Shown here piece after piece: positions 1-6,758 of a DNA stretch of 9,958 nucleotides (the stretch's first letter is position 1; each line of letters starts with the position of its first letter). Origin of the DNA: an uncultured Bacilli bacterium (GTDB taxonomy: Bacteria; Bacillota_I; Bacilli_A; RF39; UBA660); NCBI GenBank assembly GCA_910580135.1, contig CAJTXC010000051.1, positions 1 to 9,958 of the forward strand. The letters run 5' to 3'. Under the pieces are notes generated by a model, which was given only the letters and a program-made list of their open reading frames with translations, ran no database searches and was not told the DNA's origin. The translations under genes and the position numbers were made by a program.

Positions 1-728
1 AAATTCAAATATGTATCACCAGTATTAAAACAAGCCGTTTTCATAACATAAATAATTAAAGCAAGTATTCTTCTTTCATCGTTTTTTTCTATGTTTATCT
101 TATTTCTTAATTCATCTATCTTATTAAATGTCACCGTATCTATCGTATCTATTAATTCATACGGATTATTTTCAATTACTCTTATTGTATCTTCTAAATA
201 ATGATTATATATTTTAAGAGCATCTTTCATATTAAAACCTAGGTTTGTTAAATAAACAACGGTTTCAAAACTTTCATTATATTTAATAAGTTTACTTTGG
301 ATATCCACCGCTTTTTTAGCAGTTATTTTTGGTACTTTAAGTAAACACTCATAATCATTAGAAATCAAGTTTAAACAATCTTCACCCAATATATCAACGA
401 TTTGTTTAGCAGTTTTTTCACCTACTCCCGGAAATATATCACTGGATAAAAAGATAACTAATCCATCTTTATCTTCTGGCATTATTTTTTCATATTTATC
501 TACTTTATATTGAATTCCATATTTAGGATTATCAATCACTTCTCCATAAAAAATATAATCTTCGTCAATTAATAATTCTGCAAATAATCCAGTAAAAGTA
601 AACTGTTTACCTTTATAATCCAAAAGATCCCCATCATCAGTTTCCTTTATTTTTAATAGTCCAACCGTAAATCCATCATTAGAAGAAAAAATAGTTCTTT
701 TAAAAGTACCTTTTATATATGTTCCCAT
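1..728 (-). CDS. recD2: RecD2-type (RecD/TraA family) DNA helicase, N-terminal part
   Basis: Partial gene: about 242 codons are present, with the start inside the window and the C-terminus beyond the left edge. The helicase motor (Walker motifs) is not visible. What can be read is the RecD2 N-terminal region. It has a small beta-rich OB-like domain (about residues 1-85), a helix-hairpin-helix-like stretch SSDIFPGVGEKTAKQIV (about 93-109), and a helical segment with the family's NPYELI and ND..RI patterns, ending in GDTYLN where relatives usually have GHTYL. RecD2 proteins are 5'-3' superfamily 1B helicases that act in DNA repair independently of RecBC; that function is family knowledge. The start is ATG at 726-728, preceded by AGGAGGT at a 4-5 base spacing. 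It lies 47 bases downstream of the nuclease gene on the same strand with no terminator between them, so some read-through is possible. Confidence 0.9.
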   Translation of the reverse strand, partial: MGTYIKGTFKRTIFSSNDGFTVGLLKIKETDDGDLLDYKGKQFTFTGLFAELLIDEDYIFYGEVIDNPKYGIQYKVDKYEKIMPEDKDGLVIFLSSDIFPGVGEKTAKQIVDILGEDCLNLISNDYECLLKVPKITAKKAVDIQSKLIKYNESFETVVYLTNLGFNMKDALKIYNHYLEDTIRVIENNPYELIDTIDTVTFNKIDELRNKINIEKNDERRILALIIYVMKTACFNTGDTYLN

Positions 729-753
729 TTTTACCTCCTAACCTTGCAATATG

Positions 754-782
754 ATTTTAACACAAATAAAAGATTTTAACTA
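754..782 (-). promoter_or_regulatory. Possible recD2 promoter (extended -10)
   Basis: On the minus strand, TAAAAT (754-759) is preceded by TGT, an extended -10 pattern. A poor -35, TAGTTA (777-782), lies 17 bases upstream and overlaps the stop codon of the preceding nuclease gene. The -35 match is weak, so the call rests on the extended -10. Confidence 0.35.
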
Positions 783-1720
783 GCATTTACTTTTTCTTTT
801 ATCTTTTCTAACTTATAAGTAGTAATAAATATATCTAGGTCACTTACATATTCTAAAATTAGTTTATTATTCTTCTTTGATATTATTATTCCTATTGTTT
901 TGTTATGATGTGGTTCTTTTAAAGTCTTATCTACCACTTTCATATAATTAAGTGTTTGTCCTATATCTTTAGCAGTTACTTCATCTTTCTTAAGTTCACA
1001 GGCCATAAATCTATTTAATTTATAATTAAAAAATAATAAGTCTATAAAATAGTTTTTATTATCATAAGTTACTTTGTATTCACTTCCAACAAAAGTAAAA
1101 CCAGTACCTAATTCTAAAAATACTTTTTCCAACTCCTTTAATATATATTTCTTAAGTACCTTCTCGCTTAATTCTTCATCTTTATCTATATTTATAATTA
1201 TTGGATCATGAAGCATATCTTCTATTTTTAACTCATTATTATTGTCTTCTCCTATTAACTTTATATTCTTTTTATCGACGTATGATAATCTATTAAATGA
1301 ATCAGTTTTGATTTCGTTAATAAGACCTCTTACTGATAAATTATTTTCTATGCACCTATTTATATAATAATTTCTTTCATTTTCGTTATCAAAAGAAAGA
1401 ATGTAATTCCAATGCGACCAACTCAATTGGGTCAACACTGTTGACCTTTTCCTATCTTTAAAATAACTATAGAATTTCCTCATTCTTTTCAAATTTTTTT
1501 GACTATAACCTTTACCATATTGTTCTACTAACTTTTTAGACCATTTCTTAATTAAATTATCTCCGTATTTTGCACGCGTTTCTCCGCCTTGAGCTTCAAT
1601 TAATAATCTACCGATTTCAAAATACGTTTTTATAGTTTCTTTATTATTTTCTAAATATCTTACTTTTTCATTTACTTCTTTATTTTCTATTACGTTTTTA
1701 ATTTCAGTATAATAATCCAT
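776..1720 (-). CDS. YhcG/DUF1016-family PDDEXK nuclease
   Basis: A 314-residue protein with the two-part DUF1016 architecture. The N-terminal helical domain (about residues 25-140) contains YFEIGRLLIEAQ, the RAKYGDNLIKKWS block and LTQLSWSHWNYIL. The C-terminal PDDEXK-like nuclease domain (about 185-310) has GFTFVGSEYKV, the acidic residue D227 in FIDLLFF, E242-x-K244 in CELKK and Q255 in IGQTLNY. The expected catalytic set D...ExK...Q is therefore intact. The family is a predicted endonuclease often found in accessory or defence-rich regions; its exact substrate is not settled. I chose ATG at 1718-1720 because AAAGGAG lies 6 bases before it. An ATG seven codons upstream has no ribosome binding site. 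The gene sits alone behind the mtaB terminator with its own candidate promoter, and no restriction or methylase gene is next to it. Confidence 0.88.
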   Translation of the reverse strand: MDYYTEIKNVIENKEVNEKVRYLENNKETIKTYFEIGRLLIEAQGGETRAKYGDNLIKKWSKKLVEQYGKGYSQKNLKRMRKFYSYFKDRKRSTVLTQLSWSHWNYILSFDNENERNYYINRCIENNLSVRGLINEIKTDSFNRLSYVDKKNIKLIGEDNNNELKIEDMLHDPIIINIDKDEELSEKVLKKYILKELEKVFLELGTGFTFVGSEYKVTYDNKNYFIDLLFFNYKLNRFMACELKKDEVTAKDIGQTLNYMKVVDKTLKEPHHNKTIGIIISKKNNKLILEYVSDLDIFITTYKLEKIKEKVNAS

Positions 1721-1745
1721 ATATTTCTCCTTTCGGGTCATTTAT

Positions 1746-1775
1746 TATATAGAGTATTTTTATAAAATTTGTCGA
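1746..1775 (-). promoter_or_regulatory. Candidate promoter of the DUF1016 nuclease gene
   Basis: On the minus strand, TCGACA (1770-1775, five of six matches to TTGACA) is followed 18 bases later by TATATA (1746-1751). A better -10, TATAAT, overlaps at 1744-1749 but would need a 20-base spacer. The site lies in the gap between the mtaB terminator and the nuclease start, where a promoter is expected. Confidence 0.5.
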
Positions 1776-1778
1776 AAT

Positions 1779-1804
1779 AAAAAAAATACTATAAAATTAT
1801 AGTA
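1779..1804 (-). terminator. Intrinsic terminator of mtaB
   Basis: A perfect inverted repeat, TACTATAA (1787-1794) and TTATAGTA (1797-1804), is followed on the minus strand by eight T residues (1779-1786). The mtaB stop codon lies inside the stem. The stem is AT-rich, but the U tract is strong. Confidence 0.8.
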
Positions 1805-3086
1805 CTTTTCCGATCAAAATTTTATCTTTGTATTCTTCAATGGACACTTTTATGGTTTTGCCAATTAACTCTTCACAACCTTGAAACTTAACTTTTAAAT
1901 AGTTATCAGTGTGTCCAGTCAAATATCCATCTAAGTAAATTTCTGGTATTACAATAATTTCTTTTCCAATGTGTTTTTTATAATATTCTTCTTCTAATCC
2001 ATCAAGAACACTAATTAATTTTTTACATCTTACATGTTTTTCTTCTTTAGTTAACCCTCCGTTCATCTTAGCTGCTGGAGTACCATTTCTTGAAGAAAAT
2101 GGAAATACATGACCACCTGCAAAGTCTACTTCTTTAACAAATGATAAAGTGTCGATAAAGTCTTCTTCTGTTTCGTTTGGAAAACCAACTATTATATCTG
2201 TTGTAATTGCAATATCCGGTCTTATATCTTTAATTTTATTTATTCTATCTAAATAAAAATCTTTGTCATAACGTCTATTCATAAGTTTTAAAACATGATC
2301 ACTTCCAGCTTGAAGCGGTATATGAATATGATTAACTATTTTTTTAGATTTTTTTAATACATTTAAAAATTTATCATTTAACTCAACTATTTCAATAGAA
2401 GAGATTCTTATTCTTTCTAGTCCATCTATTTTTTCTAATTCTATAAGTAAATCACTAAAATCATAATTTTTTAAATCTGATCCGTAATGTCCTGTATGGA
2501 TACCAGTTAAAACAATTTCTTTATAACCATTTTTCACTAAAGATGTTACTTCTTTAATTACTCTTTCGGGCTTTTTACTTCTTACTTTCCCTCTTACGTA
2601 CGGAATAATACAATAAGAACAGAAATTTTCACAACCATCTTCTATTTTAACTAAGGCTCTTGTTCTAGTATTAAAAACATCCATTTCCATATCATCAAAA
2701 GAAGTATTTGAAACATCTTTTATATTTAATATTTTCTTTTTATTTTTAATATACTCTTCAACTAAGTCTACGATTTTACTTTTATCAGTATTACCTATTA
2801 CTACATCAACATAATCCATTATAGCATTATCGTTATCTCTTATTTGGGTAAAGCATCCCATTGCTGCAACTATTGCATTTTTGTTTTTCTTTCTTGCTTG
2901 TCTTATCATTTTTCTTGATTTCTGATCGCTTGTGTTTGTTACAGTACAAGTATTTATTAAATAAATATCTGCGGTGTCATCAGAAAAATCAGTTACTTCA
3001 TAGCCTCTTTTTAAAAATTCATTTATTGCATACTCACTTTCATAAGTGTTAACTTTGCAACCTAACGTATACACTGCGACTTTCAT
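1797..3086 (-). CDS. mtaB: tRNA (t6A37) methylthiotransferase MtaB
   Basis: A radical SAM enzyme that converts N6-threonylcarbamoyladenosine at tRNA position 37 to its 2-methylthio form. The 429 residues match the usual length. The N-terminal methylthiotransferase domain has its three cluster cysteines at C10 (TLGCKVNTYES), C47 (NTCTVTN) and C78 (MGCF). The radical SAM CxxxCxxC motif is C152, C156, C159, followed by IIPYVRGKVRS. A TRAM-like RNA-binding domain occupies about 368-429. KVNTYE and PYVRGKVRS favour MtaB over MiaB or RimO. The start is ATG at 3084-3086 behind AAGGAAGTGG. Only about 14 bases separate this start from the U tract of the terminator behind the upstream gene, so expression probably depends on read-through or on a promoter inside the upstream gene. 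Confidence 0.95.
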   Translation of the reverse strand: MKVAVYTLGCKVNTYESEYAINEFLKRGYEVTDFSDDTADIYLINTCTVTNTSDQKSRKMIRQARKKNKNAIVAAMGCFTQIRDNDNAIMDYVDVVIGNTDKSKIVDLVEEYIKNKKKILNIKDVSNTSFDDMEMDVFNTRTRALVKIEDGCENFCSYCIIPYVRGKVRSKKPERVIKEVTSLVKNGYKEIVLTGIHTGHYGSDLKNYDFSDLLIELEKIDGLERIRISSIEIVELNDKFLNVLKKSKKIVNHIHIPLQAGSDHVLKLMNRRYDKDFYLDRINKIKDIRPDIAITTDIIVGFPNETEEDFIDTLSFVKEVDFAGGHVFPFSSRNGTPAAKMNGGLTKEEKHVRCKKLISVLDGLEEEYYKKHIGKEIIVIPEIYLDGYLTGHTDNYLKVKFQGCEELIGKTIKVSIEEYKDKILIGKVL

Positions 3087-3100
3087 AATACCACTTCCTT

Positions 3101-3133
3101 AAAAATAAAAAGCTTAATTCTTTTAAGCTTTTT
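3101..3133 (-). terminator. Terminator-like hairpin between the membrane protein gene and mtaB
   Basis: An 11-bp perfect stem, AAAAAGCTTAA (3107-3117) and TTAAGCTTTTT (3123-3133), with a 5-base loop. It is followed on the minus strand by ATTTTT. The stop codon of the upstream gene lies in the stem, and the mtaB ribosome binding site begins immediately after the T run. The hairpin could end the ndk-like/rsmE operon or partly attenuate transcription into mtaB. Confidence 0.75.
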
Positions 3134-3734
3134 CATTACTATTTATTGCTTCTTTTTTTACTCCGTAAATTGGGGATATCACTTGGGAAACCTTAAAGGC
3201 TTTTACCTCGGCATTTTCATTATTATTTATAATACCAGATGTTGCTATTTCTACTTCTGCGGGTTCCAAGTTATATTTTTCTAAATAGTTTATGCCAGTA
3301 GGTTCTTCGTCTTCAATAAGTTCTAATTCTTTTGCTTTCTTCATTAACTCATCTATTGATATTATAGCAGTTCTTTCTTGATCTTCTTCAAAGTTAGTAA
3401 GAGAAATTGGACTATCTTCCTTTAAAGCATCAGAAATAGCGTTTGCAATATCTTCTATTTCAGTTTTCTCATTAGTGTATAAAGGTTCTTTTTCTTCTTT
3501 AACACTTACTTCTATATTTGTTTCGTTTTGAATAATATTTTTATCAGTTTCTTCTTTTATTTTTCTCAATTTAGCTTTATTTTGAATACCTTGAATTACA
3601 TAAGTTATTAAAAGTAATGTACATAACAAAACTATAAGAAATACTATAATTGAAAAAATCATTTGCCCCTGTGTATTTAAATTATTATAAAAACTATTAA
3701 AAGAATATGACACAGATGCAAACAAATTTTTCAT
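3123..3734 (-). CDS. Unknown single-pass membrane protein with acidic cytoplasmic tail
   Basis: I do not recognise a family for this 203-residue protein. It has a short polar N-terminus and one strong hydrophobic segment at about residues 25-48 (MIFSIIVFLIVLLCTLLLITYVI). A basic stop-transfer stretch follows (NKAKLRKIK), then a long acidic, low-complexity tail rich in Glu and Asn. The positive charges after the segment suggest that the tail faces the cytoplasm. I chose ATG at 3732-3734 because GAGGTGA lies 8 bases before it. A GTG three codons upstream overlaps that ribosome binding site and the rsmE stop, so it is less likely. The gene starts within a few bases of the rsmE end, so the two are probably translationally coupled. 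It lies between rsmE and mtaB, which are neighbours in B. subtilis. Confidence 0.75.
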   Translation of the reverse strand: MKNLFASVSYSFNSFYNNLNTQGQMIFSIIVFLIVLLCTLLLITYVIQGIQNKAKLRKIKEETDKNIIQNETNIEVSVKEEKEPLYTNEKTEIEDIANAISDALKEDSPISLTNFEEDQERTAIISIDELMKKAKELELIEDEEPTGINYLEKYNLEPAEVEIATSGIINNNENAEVKAFKVSQVISPIYGVKKEAINSNEKA

Positions 3735-3739
3735 ACTAC

Positions 3740-4444
3740 TCACCTCATAAATTCATACTTAATCATACTAAGAGCTGTAACTGGTGCAGTTTCTGCTCTT
3801 AAAACGGTATTACCAAGTGAAACACTTGTGAATCCATTTTCTAATAAATACTCTTCTTCCATAGGATCAAAACCGCCCTCAGGACCAACGACTAGTAATA
3901 TTTTAACACACTTATCATTTTTTTGAAGTACTTTTTTTATATTTTTTGTATTTTTATTTAAAGAACACAAAAGTTTTAAATCATAGTCCCCATTTATCAA
4001 ATCTTTTAATGATAAAACAGAACTTACTTCAGGTACAAAACTTCTGAAAGCTTGTTCTGAAGCTTCCTTACATATCTTATTCCAGCGCAATATTTTGGCT
4101 TCTTCTTTTTTATTTTCTATCTTAACTACGCTTCTTTTGGTATTAAGCGGAATAAATTTATTTACCCCAAGTTCAGTTGCTTTTTGTAATAAATAATTAA
4201 GTTTTTGCTCCTTTATCAAGGAAAAAGCAATGTCAATCTTAACAGAGCAATCTTCTATCTTAGTCTCTGAAACTATTTCAAAAGAAGATTTATCAGAAAT
4301 CATGGTAAGCTTACATTCGTAGACCATATTATCGTACACAACCTTTATCATGTCGCCTTTTTTCATTCTCATCACGTTTTTTATATGATGATAATCACCA
4401 TCTTCTAACTCTAAGTTTTTGTTTTTAGCAAAATACTGTTGCAT
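3740..4444 (-). CDS. rsmE: 16S rRNA (uracil-1498-N3)-methyltransferase RsmE
   Basis: A SPOUT-class methyltransferase that methylates U1498 of 16S rRNA using S-adenosylmethionine. The 234 residues are normal for the family. The N-terminal PUA-like part contains HHIKNVMRMKKGD (19-31). The SPOUT domain shows LLQKATELGV (85-94), the substrate-side R..KICKEASEQAFRSFVPEV (120-140), and the two SAM-knot signatures GPEGGF (187-192) and LGNTVLRAETA (210-220). Its ATG overlaps the stop codon of the upstream ndk-like gene by one base (TAATG), which implies translational coupling. It ends in TGA next to the start region of the following membrane protein gene. Confidence 0.95.
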   Translation of the reverse strand: MQQYFAKNKNLELEDGDYHHIKNVMRMKKGDMIKVVYDNMVYECKLTMISDKSSFEIVSETKIEDCSVKIDIAFSLIKEQKLNYLLQKATELGVNKFIPLNTKRSVVKIENKKEEAKILRWNKICKEASEQAFRSFVPEVSSVLSLKDLINGDYDLKLLCSLNKNTKNIKKVLQKNDKCVKILLVVGPEGGFDPMEEEYLLENGFTSVSLGNTVLRAETAPVTALSMIKYEFMR

Positions 4445-5061
4445 TATACACTCTCTTTTTTAATATACGCCTGATGTGCATTTTGTGCTAACTGTAAAGT
4501 GGAATTAATAAAGTAAGCATCCGTATAAGTACATCTAGGTTTACTAGCTAAATTCCTGCCTTCTGGGCCATTTATAAATTCTTTCCTTCTTGCTGAATTA
4601 ATATGATAAATAATTTCGGTTAAATCATTTTTAAAAAATCTAAAAATCTCTTCGTTTGCCTCTTTTGCATTACCAGAACCATGTGCAGCATTTTTATAAA
4701 CTTTTTCTTTATCTCCAAATCTGCCCCTAATAGTATCCGGTTCAGCTTCCCAACTATTAGTAACTCCTAAAACTTTTCTATATTTTTTTACTGCATCACC
4801 TTTTGGATCATAAATAAGCATCATTAAAACTGGACCAGATTTTAAACTTTCTTTCAAAAGTTTAAAATCCTCTGGATATTTTTTCTTAACATGACCATAA
4901 TTTTCTTCTATTAAGTCATCCGTTAACATATCACATTTAAAATAATCAACTTTTAAACCTGAATTTAAAATTATCCTAATAATTTCCTCTCGGTTTTCCA
5001 TTCCATCAGGTTTTATCATACCATACGTATAATATACCTCTTCCTTTGTTTCTTCAGTCAT
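4444..5061 (-). CDS. ndk: Nucleoside diphosphate kinase-like protein with C-terminal extension
   Basis: NDK transfers the gamma-phosphate of a nucleoside triphosphate to a diphosphate through a phosphohistidine. The 205-residue protein shows the fold's landmarks: MIKPDGM with K17, SGPVLMMLIYDP (75-86), the R..LGVTNSWEAEPDTIRGRFG block (95-116), and the active-site loop NAAHGSG with H127. The usual loop is NxxHGSD, so the residue after the serine is Gly instead of Asp. The protein also exceeds the usual 130-150 residues, with a tail of roughly 55 residues (about 150-205) that I cannot assign. The catalytic His is kept, so activity is plausible, but the divergence leaves function open. ATG at 5059-5061 follows AAAGGA by about 9 bases. 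It is the first gene of the ndk-like, rsmE, membrane protein operon. Confidence 0.82.
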   Translation of the reverse strand: MTEETKEEVYYTYGMIKPDGMENREEIIRIILNSGLKVDYFKCDMLTDDLIEENYGHVKKKYPEDFKLLKESLKSGPVLMMLIYDPKGDAVKKYRKVLGVTNSWEAEPDTIRGRFGDKEKVYKNAAHGSGNAKEANEEIFRFFKNDLTEIIYHINSARRKEFINGPEGRNLASKPRCTYTDAYFINSTLQLAQNAHQAYIKKESV

Positions 5062-5087
5062 TGTCTATGTTCCTTTCGTTAATAATT

Positions 5088-5116
5088 ACTATAACAAAAA
5101 AGATCAAAATAGTAAA
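5088..5116 (-). promoter_or_regulatory. Promoter of the ndk-like/rsmE operon
   Basis: On the minus strand, TTTACT (5111-5116) and TATAGT (5088-5093) are separated by exactly 17 bases. TGT directly before the -10 gives an extended -10. It lies in the divergent gap, about 27 bases before the ndk-like start codon. Confidence 0.65.
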
Positions 5117-5151
5117 CAAATTCGTAAAAGTTATTTTTTTATTTTTCTTTA

Positions 5152-5181
5152 TTAGTAAAAGTAAGTATTTTTTGTTATAAT
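5152..5181 (+). promoter_or_regulatory. Promoter of the AAA+ gene
   Basis: A perfect TATAAT (5176-5181) is preceded by TGT, an extended -10. A weak -35, TTAGTA (5152-5157), lies 18 bases upstream. It sits 36 bases before the chosen start and about 35 bp from the -35 of the divergent operon promoter. Confidence 0.7.
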
Positions 5182-5217
5182 ATAAAAAGTATTACACTTA
5201 TGAAAGAAGGTTTTAAA

Positions 5218-6219
5218 ATGGATGAAATATTTGATATAGTTGATGATGAAATTTTATCATTAGATGAAGATGAAATAAAAAAAGAAAATAACAACGTTAG
5301 TAAAAAAATGAGCGTGTTAGAAAATTATGGTGAGAATTTAAGTAAAAAAACTTATATTACTAATCCTGCCATCGCAAGGGATAACGAAATAGAAAAAACT
5401 ATTTTAACCATTTTAACACCAGATAAATCTGCTATATTAGTTGGTAAAGCTGGTATTGGTAAAACTGCCATCGTAGAAGGAATTGCTTATAAAATTCAAA
5501 ATGGTGATGTTCCAAACGCTATTAAAAATTATGACATTATAAAAGTTAATACATCTTCTTTACTTGGAACATATATAAACGAACAAGGAATAGAAGAACT
5601 TAGAATAAACGTTTTATTAAAAGAGGTTGAAAATTCATCTAATGTTATATTATTTATTGACGAAATTCATACTCTTGTTATTGAATCTAGAAATAGTGGT
5701 ATAGATTTTGTAAATGCTATGAAACCTGCTCTATCAAGAGGAGATGTTAAAGTAATTGGTGCAACTACACTTGATGAATATAATCAATATTTAATTAGGG
5801 ATAAGGCTTTCTTAAGACGTTTTGAAAAAATTGATGTATCAGAGCCTGATGCTGAAACAACCGTTAAAATACTTATGGGATCATATCCTAAAATAGAAAA
5901 ACAAACAGGTGTAAAATTAGCATATTCTTCTTTTGTAATAGAAAACATAATGAAGTTTATTGTTAATATGACAAGTGAATATAAAAGAGTTTATGAACTA
6001 GGTTCTAGATATCCAGATAATGCTCTAGCTCTTCTTTCAAAAGCATTTAGTTACGCTAAGTTTGATAACAGTGAATTTGTTACTTTTAAACATATTTATA
6101 AAGCAATTATGAATTGTCAAAGCGTATATTCTGATGTTATAAAAAAAGAAGCTGTTACCTTCAAGGAAACATTTAAAGATTTCTTAGAAAAAGAAAACGT
6201 AGATTTAAATGATTATTAA
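5218..6219 (+). CDS. Stand-alone AAA+ ATPase related to the first domain of ClpB/ClpC
   Basis: A 333-residue protein with an acidic N-terminus (1-25) followed by a single Clp/Hsp100 D1-type module. It has Walker A GKAGIGKT (76-83), a pore-loop-like GTYIN with Y119, Walker B VILFIDEIHTL (143-153), and sensor-1 region GATTLDEYNQYL (181-192). The arginine finger FLRRFE contains R200 and R201. The small C-terminal subdomain contains YPDNALALLSKA (265-276), matching the PDKAIDL element of Hsp100 proteins. Full ClpB/ClpC proteins of 800 or more residues also carry an N-domain, a middle domain and a second ATPase domain, all missing here. ATP hydrolysis and ring formation are plausible. The partner or substrate is unknown. 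I chose ATG at 5218 because AGAAGG lies 7 bases upstream; an ATG at 5200 has no ribosome binding site. It is a single-gene unit with its own promoter and terminator. Confidence 0.85.
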   Translation: MDEIFDIVDDEILSLDEDEIKKENNNVSKKMSVLENYGENLSKKTYITNPAIARDNEIEKTILTILTPDKSAILVGKAGIGKTAIVEGIAYKIQNGDVPNAIKNYDIIKVNTSSLLGTYINEQGIEELRINVLLKEVENSSNVILFIDEIHTLVIESRNSGIDFVNAMKPALSRGDVKVIGATTLDEYNQYLIRDKAFLRRFEKIDVSEPDAETTVKILMGSYPKIEKQTGVKLAYSSFVIENIMKFIVNMTSEYKRVYELGSRYPDNALALLSKAFSYAKFDNSEFVTFKHIYKAIMNCQSVYSDVIKKEAVTFKETFKDFLEKENVDLNDY

Positions 6220-6243
6220 AAAAACCACTAGGTGGTTTTTTTA
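6218..6243 (+). terminator. Bidirectional terminator between the AAA+ gene and folA
   Basis: The stem pairs 6218-6228 with 6232-6242 around a 3-base loop. Its core is ACCAC/GTGGT, flanked by an A run on the left and a T run on the right. It therefore gives a hairpin plus T tract on both strands and can end both the plus-strand AAA+ gene and the minus-strand thyA-folA operon, whose last stop codon is 22 bases away. Confidence 0.88.
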
Positions 6244-6265
6244 ATACTTTATAATAGAAATAATC

Positions 6266-6751
6266 TTATTTTTTTATATACGATACATGCTTGTATGGTG
6301 GGTTATTATCTAAATGTTCCTCTAATATTGTTCTTTGCCAATTTTCATCCTTAAATGACGGAAAATATACATCCGCATCCAAATATTCATCGTCTATTTC
6401 AGTTAATATAAGTTCATCTGCCAAAGGGACAAATTGTGAATACACAAAAGCTCCTCCTATTACGTATATGTCATCATTTATTTCTTTTACTTTCTCAAAA
6501 AATTCCTCTATACTTCTAAGTGATATTACATCCTTAGAAAATTGATAATCACCAGTGCTTAAAACCAAATGGGTTCTGTTTGATAACATTTTAGGCAAAG
6601 ATAAAAAAGTATTTTTTCCCATAACAACGTGATGTCCAGTTGTATTTTTCTTAAAAAAGTTTAAATCTTCTTTAATATGCCATATTAAATCATTATTTTT
6701 TCCTAGTTCGTTATTTTTACCTATCGCTGCTATTACAATTAATTTTTTCAT
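6266..6751 (-). CDS. folA: Dihydrofolate reductase
   Basis: Reduces 7,8-dihydrofolate to tetrahydrofolate with NADPH in the cytoplasm. The 161 residues are typical. Visible signatures are IAAIGKNNELGKNNDLIW (7-24), the catalytic acid D29 in WHIKEDLNFF, the VVMGKNTFLSLP cofactor-site region (42-53), RTHLVLS (59-65), DIYVIGGAFVYSQF (94-107) and LTEIDDEYLDADVYFPSF. I chose ATG at 6749-6751. The AGTAGGTG ribosome binding site overlaps the thyA stop codon, and a TTG six codons upstream lies inside thyA and lacks a site of its own. The gap to thyA is 7 bases, so the genes are co-transcribed and probably translationally coupled. Function fits the neighbour: ThyA makes the dihydrofolate that this enzyme recycles. 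Confidence 0.96.
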   Translation of the reverse strand: MKKLIVIAAIGKNNELGKNNDLIWHIKEDLNFFKKNTTGHHVVMGKNTFLSLPKMLSNRTHLVLSTGDYQFSKDVISLRSIEEFFEKVKEINDDIYVIGGAFVYSQFVPLADELILTEIDDEYLDADVYFPSFKDENWQRTILEEHLDNNPPYKHVSYIKK

Positions 6752-6758
6752 AAAACAC

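Noticed and set aside
2861..3052. Plus-strand open frame of 63 codons inside mtaB
   Set aside because: It lies antisense to conserved methylthiotransferase motifs, has no ribosome binding site of note and no recognisable protein features.
3740..3742. Mycoplasma-type code with TGA read as Trp
   Set aside because: rsmE and the reverse transcriptase both end in TGA at the expected protein ends, and conserved Trp residues checked in thyA and folA use TGG.
6291..6545. Plus-strand open frame of 84 codons opposite folA
   Set aside because: It is fully antisense to conserved DHFR sequence, and its Ser-rich composition is what is expected from the complement of AT-rich coding DNA.
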